A DNA stretch of 12,500 nucleotides from Chrysomallon squamiferum (GCA_012295275.1 CM022673.1:2273605-2286104); one strand, 5' to 3'; shown: positions 1-7,394, counted from the stretch's first letter. Numbers and translations are program-made. The notes: generated from the sequence alone by a model not told the origin.

Positions 1-319
1 TCCTCCTTCGCAGCGCCATACGTTCGAGTCTCGTCAGCGGCAGCCGACGTCTGTGATGATGTTGTTGATGTTTGACTTCTTCCTTGTCTGTGTCACACTG
101 AGTTCCCAAATAGTGTTCACGTGCAGAGTCTAATTACCTGAACTTAACTGACTGTTCACTCCTAACTGCATGCATGCATACATACATATATATACATACA
201 TGCGCAGATATGTGCTCGACAGTTAATAACTGTTAACATTAACATGACTTAATACGTCATGAAACAAATACTCGTGTATTAATACAATTAAGTGAAAATC
301 ATCCACTAGCGCCAAAGTG
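1..319. other. Non-coding, with alternating purine/pyrimidine tract and dyads
   Basis: No gene seen. GTTCGAGTCTC near 23-33 resembles a pol III B box but has no convincing tRNA fold around it. Positions 167-206 alternate pyrimidine and purine perfectly. Dyads CAGTTA-A-TAACTG (220-232) and CATGAC-7 nt-GTCATG (243-261) lie close together. Confidence 0.6.
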
Positions 320-339
320 AAAAAAAAAAAAAAAAAAAA
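320..339. repeat. Poly(A)20
   Basis: A pure run of A. No retroposon body or target-site duplication is recognised around it. Confidence 0.95.
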
Positions 340-877
340 GAAACGCAGCAAAATTCGATGTATCATGAATCACAGCTTACTGCATTGTCCCTTCATCCGT
401 GCATTTCAGTCTGTCACAGTTAATGTAGATCTGACACCTGCTAACAGCGTTTTAATAAACTACTCACTCCGTGCTTCAAATTCCCACTTATTTTCTTCTC
501 AGTTCTGTCAAAACTGCCTGTTTTTTTAAAAAAGAAAGAAAGAAAAAAAGAAGGATGGTGTGGGAATTTAATTCAGTTTGATTAATTTCGTATTAGAATA
601 CATACATCGGTTCTTAGGCTATTGTGACATTCTGAATTCTTTATTTTTTATTTTTTTATTTTTTAAATCGAAGAAAGCAGATAATGCGTCATCATTCCAT
701 AACACAGTAAAATCAATACTCCAAATGTCTACACAACATGTAGATATGCTAGTACTTGTCAGCGTGTCAGTATGTATATCACCACGTTAAAATCAGTTCA
801 GTAAATGAAAAACAGATATCTCATCATCACGATAGATATAACTTAAAATCCTTAAAATAAAATAACAACTAGTACTT
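340..877. other. Non-coding AT-rich stretch
   Basis: Short A- and T-runs are present. Two 70-codon plus-strand frames lack any domain, codon bias or splice context that I can recognise. Nothing else seen. Confidence 0.5.
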
Positions 878-878
878 C

Positions 879-938
<60 letters not shown>

Positions 939-939
939 T
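878..939. repeat. (AAT)n microsatellite, about 20 units
   Basis: An essentially pure AAT run. In the minus strand it reads as a long tyrosine run, which is a repeat artefact and not a gene. Confidence 0.95.
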
Positions 940-1080
940 ATGGTGATGATGATTATGATGATGATAATTGCAGTAGTGGTAGTAGTATAGCAGCAGTAGT
1001 AATAGAAATAGCGGTAATAACAGTGGTAAAGATAGTAGTAGTAATAGTAAAGATGACGATGATGTTGATGATGATGAAAC
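940..1080. repeat. Cryptic triplet tract (GAT/GTA-type)
   Basis: Interrupted GAT, GTA, AGT and AAT triplets continue the phase-3 pattern next to the pure AAT block. One minus-strand frame stays open through Ser- and Leu-rich low-complexity sequence. I treat this as decayed microsatellite. Confidence 0.7.
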
Positions 1081-1122
1081 TTTGTGTCTTTGAGTTCGTC
1101 TCACGCTTGAGCTGCATGTTTA

Positions 1123-1276
1123 TATCCTTTAAAGTACGTATCCTTTAAAGTACGTATCCTTTAAAGTACGTATCCTTTAGAGTACGTATCCTTTGAAGTA
1201 CGTATCCTTTAGAGTACGTATCCTTTAAAGTACGTATCCTTTAGAGTACGTATCCTTTAAAGTACGTATACTTTAG
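1123..1276. repeat. 16-bp minisatellite, 9 full units plus a partial tenth
   Basis: The unit is TATCCTTTAAAGTACG. Units begin at 1123, 1139, 1155, 1171, 1187, 1203, 1219, 1235 and 1251, and a partial copy runs from 1267. Units 1-3, 7 and 9 read TTTAAAG, units 4, 6 and 8 read TTTAGAG, and unit 5 reads TTTGAAG. From unit 4 onward AGAG alternates with a non-AGAG unit, implying a 32-bp higher-order repeat. Each canonical unit holds two palindromes in tandem: CTTTAAAG, and TACGTA across the unit junction. Confidence 0.95.
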
Positions 1277-1488
1277 CTGACGATATCTGATAAGTTTAAC
1301 CAGAGCCGTTGTCCTTTTCAGCTCTGAACGTTATTAATGTTTAACTGAGAAACTCTGCAATACACGTCATGTTTAGATCTTTCACATATCTGACCTTTTA
1401 TTTCACAGAGTCAGTTAATTAAATATGGAGTAATGAGCGAAATACAGTTAAATAGATGACTGATGAGCGAAAAGTTCTTTAAAATATG

Positions 1489-1640
1489 TTAAATTGTACC
1501 TATGGTAAAGTGTACCTGTATTAATGTATTCCTGTGTTCAATTGTATCTGTGTTAAATATGTTAGAGTGTGCCTGTGTTAATGTGTTTCTGTATTAATGT
1601 GTATCTATGTTAAAGTGTATATATGTTAATCTGTACTAAT
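1489..1640. repeat. Degenerate 16-bp minisatellite
   Basis: The consensus is about TTAATGTGTACCTGTG. Full 16-bp units start at 1489, 1505, 1521, 1537, 1562, 1578, 1594 and 1610. A 9-nt truncated unit lies at 1553-1561 and a final partial unit begins at 1626. Copies differ at several positions (for example TTAAAGTGTATATATG against TTAATGTATTCCTGTG), so the array is older than the one at 1123-1276. Confidence 0.85.
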
Positions 1641-1651
1641 ACTACTATTAC

Positions 1652-1697
1652 TTATTATTATTATTATTAGTGTCGTTGTAATTGTTGTTGTTGTTGT
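1652..1697. repeat. (TTA)6 followed by (TTG)n
   Basis: TTA repeats at 1652-1669 pass through TGTCGTTGTA into TTG repeats at 1682-1697. The block directly abuts the degenerate 16-bp minisatellite. Confidence 0.85.
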
Positions 1698-1817
1698 GAA
1701 TATTACATAGACGGCTGAGACTAAACAACATTTTTACGAAGAAAAATTAAAACAGTTTTAGAAGAGAGTGCACTTCATCTCACAGGACATTGTATTATCA
1801 AAGTTCTCATTGCAAAT

Positions 1818-1843
1818 ATCATCATCATCATCATCATCATCAT
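1818..1843. repeat. (ATC)8 microsatellite
   Basis: Uninterrupted ATC/CAT triplets, short and embedded in otherwise unique AT-rich sequence. Confidence 0.9.
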
Positions 1844-1994
1844 GCAGTCTTGAAATTAATCCTGAAATTTCTGTTCAGAATAGTTAATTGTTAGATCTGC
1901 AGTCAAACAAATCATTGAATATTATTTTGTCTAAAGTGACTAACTTATTTCAAGACTGACAGTTTATTCAGTGACAAACAACTATTTATTTTTG

Positions 1995-2200
1995 TATGAT
2001 GACGACATGAAAGTTAAACCCGCTGGCTCTGCTCCGCGAGCTGTTCTTATCATTTACGAGGAGAGTTTTTGATATGTCACTTTCCGGAAAGCGCATACTA
2101 AATTCTTTGATAAACCATCTCCGGGCTACTGGCAGGAACGGGAAATATCCCAAGACGCCTGATGGGAAAAATACTTTCTTTATTAACTCTTTTACATCGA
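1995..2200 (-). mobile_element. SINE remnant, reverse orientation (copy A)
   Basis: The plus strand reads AAACCCGCT (2016-2024), later TTTGATAAACCA (2106-2117), then ACTGGCAGGAACGGGAAATA (2128-2147) and CCCAA. This order matches, from memory, the reverse complement of a tRNA-derived SINE spread through mollusc genomes. It shares AACGGGAAATA exactly with copy C (7506-7516) and 11 of 13 bases around GGAACGGGAAATA with the reverse complement of copy B (5991-6003). The tRNA-like head would lie on the right, but past 2165 it is too eroded to define. The minus-strand open frame across this region is a by-product of the element. Ends are approximate. Confidence 0.55.
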
Positions 2201-2220
2201 AAGTATTTGTCATTAATATA

Positions 2221-2275
2221 TAAAAAAAAAAATAATAATAATAATAAAAAAAGGTATATAAAAAAAAATGTTTTA
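2221..2275. repeat. A-rich tract with (AAT)n core
   Basis: Poly(A), AAT repeats (2231-2246) and more poly(A) lie just right of SINE copy A. It could be the copy's flanking insertion site or an independent A-rich microsatellite. Confidence 0.7.
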
Positions 2276-2527
2276 GAAAACAAAAAGGGTCTTTGAAGAC
2301 TTTTAAGATTTTAAACAGAAATTCTAATTGTGATTAAAACAGTTCTTGAATTCAGTTTTGTTACGTCTGCCCAAGGATGTCATACAAAATACCAAGTAAA
2401 CGAAGACAATGACCTTCACGTAAAGCTTCTCAGTTTTTGTTTTATTTTACAACTTTTTCAAGTTAAAGTTGGCCTTGGAGTCAATCGAAGTCAACGACAT
2501 TTAAAAAAAACATTTCTCCTCTGTCAA

Positions 2528-2676
2528 TGACATCATTTGGAGGAGGTCTCATTCCAGTCATAATGATAAAGAATTTTATTTTTAATTTTTTTTTAATGGT
2601 TCTATGACGTCATTTCAGTGAAGTACCACGCCAATCATAATCAGCGATAGTTTTTCTCGACAGATTGATGACGTCA
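2528..2676. promoter_or_regulatory. Cluster of CRE-type sites (two perfect, one near match)
   Basis: TGACGTCA, the full palindromic cAMP-response element bound by CREB/ATF bZIP dimers, occurs at 2605-2612 and 2669-2676. A one-mismatch version, TGACATCA, is at 2528-2535. All three are followed by TTT or TCT and then related sequence: the first continues CATTTGGAGGAG, the third CATCTGGAAGAG. The sites may therefore be remnants of a degenerate repeat of about 64-77 bp. They lie directly upstream of the short secreted-type ORF at 2700. Function is inferred from the motif only. Confidence 0.4.
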
Positions 2677-2699
2677 TCTGGAAGAGCAGCCATAACAGC

Positions 2700-2843
2700 A
2701 TGGCTTCAAAGACGTGGAATATTGGAATCGTCTTCTTATTGATGATCACCATTCGTGATCCTGCGCGTTCTAGTGTTAATGGAGAGCAAGATATTTCCTT
2801 TTACTATTTTTGCCAGCGAAGTAAACCTTTGCCGAGGCCGTGA
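2700..2843 (+). CDS. Short ORF with signal-peptide-like start (hypothetical, 47 codons)
   Basis: An ATG at 2700 opens 47 codons ending in TGA at 2841-2843. The N-terminus is MASKTWNIG followed by the hydrophobic run IVFLLMITI, then polar residues RDPARSSVNGEQ, as in a secretory leader. The tail is aromatic and basic, with FYYFCQR followed by SKPLPRP. The frame is open upstream only to 2622. A donor-like GAA/GTAAAC falls at 2820/2821, in phase 1, so this could be a leader exon of a secreted protein rather than a complete gene. Two perfect TGACGTCA palindromes lie 24 and 88 bp before the ATG. No family is recognised, and an ORF this short can arise by chance. Confidence 0.25.
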   Translation: MASKTWNIGIVFLLMITIRDPARSSVNGEQDISFYYFCQRSKPLPRP

Positions 2844-2999
2844 TTAGATTGACCGAAAGAAATCGAGGCTTTTGTAAAAACACTGAACATGGAACTCTGC
2901 AAAGATCACTCGAAGAATACGGTCAAATGAAGAAAGGAACATGATTTCCGTTGAGGAACAAATCACAAGATATTTAAGTCAAAAAATGTTGAACGTTTC

Positions 3000-3385
3000 T
3001 TTCTTTAGCTGGTTTTGTTTTTAAGATCTTTGCTCTGGGTTTTTTTGTTAAGGCTTTTTTACTGTTGATTTGGCTTTAATGGTGTGTGCATGTGTGTGTT
3101 TATTTATTTATTATTTTTTACTTGTTTGTTTGAATTATTTTATTACTTGATTTGTGGATTTTGTGTGTTTTTATCCTTTCCATTTTTTGGCTTCATTTTC
3201 ATTATTATTATTGCTGTTGTTATTACTGGTGATACCATTATCATCATTATTGTTTTTGTTGCTGTTCTTGTATGTTTATTTGTTTATTTGTTTGTTCGTT
3301 GTTGCATTTTGTTGTTTGTTTGTTTGTTTTAATGTTTTTGGTTTTTGTTGTTGCTATTGTTGTTTGTTTTATTGATCACGTTTCT
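3000..3385. repeat. T-biased low-complexity stretch with TTTG/TTTA motifs
   Basis: The plus strand is dominated by T with very little C. It carries GTTT, TTTA and TTG motifs, including TTTA repeats near 3100 and GTTT repeats near 3280 and 3315. Two overlapping plus-strand frames stay open as Phe/Leu/Val-rich pseudo-transmembrane sequence because T-rich codons rarely include stops. No signal favours either as a gene. Confidence 0.6.
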
Positions 3386-3936
3386 TTCTTAATGGATAAA
3401 TAAAGTAAAAACTAGAAATTGCTTTAACGGCGTTCACATAAAAAGTATCTAACAAACAATAATTGCATTTATCCTTCAAACCATAAACAGCAACATCTTC
3501 GATCTATCCCAAAACAACTAAACGCGTTTACGTTCGGCTGAAAACGTAAGTACGTAATTACACACCCAAACCTAGAAGATCTGTCTCTACACCGCCGCCT
3601 CTGACCATCCCAGTCATCTCCTAATTCGCTGAAGCAAAACGGAATTCTTCAAACCCCTTCATTAAAGTGCATTATACGTCTACCAGCGATGTCTCTTCTC
3701 ACACGTGTCTCGCGTTTTAAATAGACCGTCTGCTTCTTCGCTGATTTTCTTCAAAAATCCTTTCCAGATCCTTGGACGTCTTTTCTCTTGGCTTTCAGCG
3801 ATGTATTTATGTGTCAGTGAACACTGTAACGCGACTTGACAATAATTTGGCAGAGTTTGGCTTGAACTGTGTTAAATGGCGAGCTTTTGAAAGCATTTTG
3901 GTGAAGGGAAAAATTCGTCTGAGAACATGTAAAATC

Positions 3937-3940
<4 letters not shown>
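3386..3940. other. Unique, less AT-biased DNA, no gene recognised
   Basis: Between 3420 and 3780 the sequence is more balanced and C-rich, with scattered CpG (ACGCG, CGTTCGG, GGACGTC). I see no coding frame with a recognisable motif. The plus-strand frame from 3772 ends in the (CT)31 artefact. Confidence 0.5.

Positions 3941-4003
<63 letters not shown>
3941..4003. repeat. (CT)31 microsatellite
   Basis: Uninterrupted CT dinucleotides, a pure pyrimidine/purine tract of 63 bp. It drives a Ser-Leu run on one strand and an Arg-Glu run on the other, neither a real protein. Confidence 0.97.
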
Positions 4004-4009
<6 letters not shown>

Positions 4010-4042
4010 GTATTTTGACTCTTATCTAAACGACAGAGTATT

Positions 4043-4069
4043 TGTGTGTGTTTGTGTGTGTGTGTGTGT
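4043..4069. repeat. (TG)n microsatellite with one interruption
   Basis: TG repeats broken once by TTT at about 4050-4052. They lie 40 bp right of the (CT)31 array. Confidence 0.85.
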
Positions 4070-4744
4070 CAAACCAAAGAGACAACGATTGACAGATCTT
4101 TTGATCTTTTAATCTTTCTTTCAACATAATGTTGCTTCTTCAGTTCTTTCTGAAAGTCACAGTATTGTTAATGGGTCGAGCTATTAGAGATTAATACTAA
4201 TTCTCTGATGTGTTTTTCTCAGCGAGTACCGGCCGTTTAGTCACGTGAAAACGGAAAGAGATCTTAAAAACCACGTGGCTGACATGCTTAGTAGACATCT
4301 GTCTGACTTCAGCCGAATAACGCACAGTAATCCATTTCGTTTTAATTCATTCTCCGCGATTAAAAGCAGTTCAAACAAAAGATACACTACATGACGTATT
4401 TCAATCACATATAGATTGTGCAAGTACTGGAGTTTCGTTATTGACAACTGTGAAGAGATTTCTGCTATCTTATCAAAATCAAATTATCTTTCAGATGTAA
4501 GACAAAAGCGTTTTCTAGATAACGATTGAAACAGCCATTCAACGAAATTTGATAATGAAAATTGTCACAGCCTTGACACTGTGTCTGTCACTTTACAAGA
4601 TAATAATTACTGATTAAACTGTCATGTGAATTTAATACAGTTAGAGCTTTTGTTAATGTTAATTAGTTTTTGAATTCCCTTGAGTGGTTTAGTTATGAAA
4701 TAATGTTTTTATTATTATTATTCATTTTAATTTTATTATTACTA
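4070..4744. other. Unique non-coding DNA apart from the E-box pair
   Basis: Ordinary AT-rich sequence with no recognised repeat or motif beyond CACGTG at 4242 and 4272. The 68-codon minus-strand frame at 4241-4447 has no identifiable domain and is left out. Confidence 0.5.
4241..4278. promoter_or_regulatory. Pair of palindromic E-boxes
   Basis: TCACGTGA (4241-4248) and CCACGTGG (4271-4278) are both perfect 8-bp palindromes centred on CACGTG, spaced exactly 30 bp apart, close to three helical turns. CACGTG is the binding core of bHLH-ZIP factors such as Myc/Max, USF and the MITF/TFE group. No gene start is visible next to the pair, so this may be an enhancer element or chance. Confidence 0.3.
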
Positions 4745-4990
4745 AAGAGATAGTAACAGTAATAGTAATAATAGTAACAGTAACACAAGTAACAGCAGAA
4801 GCAGTAATAGTAGTGTTAGTAGAGGTAATAGCATTAGTAGAAGCAGAAGTTGTTGTTGTAGTTACAGTAACAGTAGTAATTGCAGCAGACGTAGTAGCAG
4901 TAGCAGCAACAGCAGTAGTAGTGTTAGGAGTGGTAGTGTTACTAAGGTAATGTCTACAATACTTGTAGTACTAGTAGCAGTACTATTTTG
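4745..4990. repeat. Degenerate AGT/AAC triplet tract
   Basis: About 245 bp of imperfect AGT, AAT, AAC, GCA and GTT triplets in one phase. A plus-strand frame runs through it as Val/Ala/Thr low-complexity sequence without a start codon. It resembles the tract at 940-1080 and is best read as decayed trinucleotide repeat. Confidence 0.75.
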
Positions 4991-5007
4991 AGTAACAGTT
5001 TTTGTTA

Positions 5008-5100
5008 TTTTATTTATTTATTTATCTGGGTTGGTTTTGTTTGTTTTTGTTTTGTTGTTTTTTGTTGTTGTTTTTTTGGTGGTGTTTTTTTAAGCTTAAA
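5008..5100. repeat. (TTTA)n and GTTTT-rich tract
   Basis: TTTA repeats near 5010-5025 pass into GTTT/GTTTTT-rich sequence to about 5090. Low complexity only. Confidence 0.7.
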
Positions 5101-5142
5101 AATTAGTTAAATTTTTCGGTATTCAATATAAAAAAAACTATA

Positions 5143-5219
5143 AAATAAATAAATAAATAAATAAAAATAAGATGCTCTCACTGCACTTTATCAAGATTTA
5201 AAAAAAAAAAAAAAAAAAA
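5143..5219. repeat. (AAAT)n and poly(A)20
   Basis: AAAT repeats at 5143-5166 are followed, after 33 bp of ordinary sequence, by a run of 20 A at 5200-5219. The poly(A) could be a retroposon tail, but no element is recognisable upstream. Confidence 0.85.
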
Positions 5220-5625
5220 TAACAACAAACAAAAAATTAAAATAAAAGTGAAAAATGTTTCTCGTTCTAGCAACACAGCTAAAGAATCTGACAACAGAAT
5301 TAATCCTAATTCCTTCAATTTAGAAAAACTCTGATTTTACTCTGAGTACACATTAGGGTTATTTTGCTGAGCTTTACAGTAAAAGCTTGCTGAAATTACG
5401 GAAATATAGAAATAAAAATCCCTTTTAAACTTGATTAAAATGTCAAACGATTTAGTTATAATTGGGTGGTTTTTTTGTGTGTTTTTTTTTGTTTTTTTTG
5501 TTTTGTTTTTTGATACAAAACCCTGAGTACTTAGGAAGACATTTTTGTTCGAATGAACGCACTTTGGTTATTAAAATTAACAAGATTATTTTAGTAATGT
5601 ATTTTTTTATTATTTGTTTGGGAGT
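5220..5625. other. AT-rich non-coding stretch
   Basis: Contains T-rich GTTTT runs at about 5465-5512 and otherwise unique AT-rich sequence. Nothing else recognised. Confidence 0.5.
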
Positions 5626-5690
5626 TGACGTATTTTGACGTGGGAGAGAGTGCCTTTATAAAATACGAACACAAATCCGACACTCAGGGG
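5626..5690 (+). promoter_or_regulatory. Core-promoter-like patch: two TGACGT half-sites and a TATA-like box
   Basis: TTGACGT occurs twice exactly 10 bp apart (TGACGT at 5626-5631 and 5636-5641), placing both CRE half-sites on the same helix face. TATAAAA follows at 5657-5663. About 27-29 bp downstream of it lies ACTCAGGG, a loose initiator. The order and spacing fit a TATA promoter firing rightwards. However, a T31 run follows at 5706 and no coding exon is recognised downstream. Confidence 0.25.
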
Positions 5691-5703
5691 AGGTTTTAGC
5701 AGA

Positions 5704-5705
<2 letters not shown>

Positions 5706-5736
<31 letters not shown>
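5706..5736. repeat. Poly(T)31
   Basis: The longest homopolymer in the window, lying just after the promoter-like patch at 5626-5690. It may be the reversed tail of a lost retroposon or simple slippage, and its length is likely unreliable in the assembly. Confidence 0.95.
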
Positions 5737-5739
<3 letters not shown>

Positions 5740-5924
5740 CACTGCATTTATAAAATTTAACAAAACTTTTGTTAAAAAATAATCATTATCGGAAAAACAA
5801 TAGAGAGAGATTAAACCCCCCCAAAAAATGGTCATTAAAAAATTAGAAACGTACAGATCAAACTGCCAATTCGACCATGTTTAAAATCACATTGCTACAA
5901 ATAAAACATACAGATTTTTGTTCG

Positions 5925-6055
5925 CGAATGCGCAGTGGTTAGAACGCTAGAGAATCGCAAGATCAATCTGTATGGGTGCTCATTTTGATTTATATCTCGT
6001 TCCAACCAGACGCCGAAACTAATTTTCTGAAAGGCTGCTGTAAAAAGTTTGTTTG
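5925..6055 (+). mobile_element. tRNA-derived SINE remnant, forward orientation (copy B)
   Basis: GCGCAGTGGTTAGAACGCTAG (start of the element, 5930-5950) resembles a pol III A box in a tRNA-like head. AGATCAATCT (5960-5969) is a degenerate B box. The spacing between them is about 10 nt shorter than I recall for intact relatives, as if the anticodon region were deleted. The body continues with TATCTCGTTCCAACCAG (5993-6009) and AAAGGCTGCTGTA (6030-6042), then breaks off into a T/GTTT-rich stretch, so the 3' half is missing. Pol III transcription is unlikely in this state. Confidence 0.55.
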
Positions 6056-6359
6056 TTTTTTTCTAAATTTCTTACTGACCACAAAAGAAACATAGTCTTT
6101 ATGTGAAAAGTGTAATAAGGCAGCGGATTCTGCTTTCTGTTTCATCTACGTAGAAAAACATGTAAAACCGCCGTTACGTATCATAATTATGTAATGTGCA
6201 GAGACCTTTTCAAATATACAACGTAAAACGTAAAACCCAGTATGTTTACATATATGAATATCTGACAGTTAAATGTGCACAGACAAACACTCAGACCGGC
6301 GGACGAAAAGACAGGCAGAAAAACTGGAAGAACGTGAGCAGACAGAAGAAAGGAGAGAC

Positions 6360-6362
<3 letters not shown>

Positions 6363-6406
<44 letters not shown>
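6363..6406. repeat. (GACA)11 microsatellite
   Basis: Pure GACA units inside a wider cryptic CAGA-rich zone (about 6283-6430). The apparent open frames on both strands are repeat artefacts. Confidence 0.95.
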
Positions 6407-6408
<2 letters not shown>

Positions 6409-6542
6409 AACTCAGGAAAAGACAGACAGCTAACAAACGGACGATGATATAGTAGAAAATATTTATCATTTAAATAAATACTAACGAAGCTTTACTTCAC
6501 TAAGTCATTATCTCTTTTTCTCAGCTTTTCATAGAAGAAGAA

Positions 6543-6565
6543 TTTTTTTTTTTTTTTTTTTTTTT
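6543..6565. repeat. Poly(T)23
   Basis: A homopolymer preceded by AGAAGAAGAA. No associated element is recognised. Confidence 0.95.
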
Positions 6566-6710
6566 GGATAATTAACGTCGTGTTACTGGCTGGACTCATC
6601 AGGTAAATTTTTCTAATTCTGTCTTGTTTCGCCCCAGGCTCATTTACTCGTGTGAGAATAATAACAATACTAATTCACAGCCGACTCACGTCCTGGCGAA
6701 AAAGCAAAGT

Positions 6711-6763
6711 AACCAACCAACCAACCAACCAACCAACCAACCGACCAACCAACCAACCGACCG
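6711..6763. repeat. (CCAA)n microsatellite with CCGA variants
   Basis: About 12-13 units of CCAA, with CCGA substituted at three positions towards the right end. The repeats stop at CCGCTGG. Confidence 0.93.
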
Positions 6764-7394
6764 CTGGCCATGAAACGAAACAAAGCCTTCCATTACGACA
6801 AAAGCAAAATCCAAAATAAATGTTTTAAAAAAAAAGAAATAAAAACCTCGAGCTTATTGCCACTGGTAATTATCTAATTAGCTGCACAGAGTACTGCGCA
6901 GGATGTGATAACGTTAACCGATTTGTGAAAACACACAAATGGTTTTCTAAATACCGAGATCCTGGCTGATTTTAGCTCAAAACTGATAGAGTTTTTATTA
7001 CAGGCTTTACAGTGGTTTTAAAGTAAACAGCACTGGAGACATTACGGTAATTGAGATTAAGTGGTGATGTTTACCATCATCAAGCGATGTTATGGTAAAA
7101 AAAAAACAATATTGTACGTATTCATTTTCTAACCCTGCGATCAGAGTATCTGTGTAATAACATATTACATGTACAAGTGATGAAAATTCGATAAATTATT
7201 TTGCTTTTTTTTTCTTCCTTTATATATATGATATTAGTATAATGCATTTTTAATGATATCTCGATAAATGTACCCATCTTGAAGCGTTTGATATAGTATA
7301 GAGAACGCTAGGCTAAAAAATTAAATAAATAAAAACATATATTTTAAAATTTAAACAAAATAGTACTGCTTAATCATTACTTAATCAGCTTCTG
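6764..7394. other. Unique non-coding DNA
   Basis: AT-rich sequence with short A runs and no open frame, RNA fold or repeat that I recognise. The A-rich part near 7310-7360 precedes SINE copy C on its 3' side. Confidence 0.5.

Noticed and set aside
17-45. tRNA-like B box GTTCGAGTCTC near the left edge
   Set aside because: The flanking bases do not pair into a T-arm stem and no A box is visible; the window edge prevents a fair test.
877-1104. Minus-strand frame giving a long tyrosine run with Ser/Leu-rich start
   Set aside because: Entirely explained by the (AAT)n block and cryptic triplet tract; no non-repeat coding segment.
1986-2213. 75-codon minus-strand frame
   Set aside because: It lies across SINE copy A; the frame is a by-product of the element and matches no protein domain.
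2743-2759. Inverted repeat GATCAC-5 nt-GTGATC inside the mini-ORF
   Set aside because: A 6-bp stem is readily explained by chance; noted but not scored.
3084-3375. Two overlapping plus-strand frames resembling transmembrane segments
   Set aside because: Phe/Leu/Val richness follows from T-biased low-complexity DNA, and both frames overlap with similar character.
5200-5736. Poly(A) and poly(T) runs as tails of intact retroposons
   Set aside because: No element body, pol III boxes or target-site duplication could be recognised next to them.
6196-6469. Frames on both strands across the GACA array
   Set aside because: Core is Asp-Arg-Gln-Thr or Cys-Leu-Ser-Val tetrapeptide repetition from the microsatellite; flanks show no domain.
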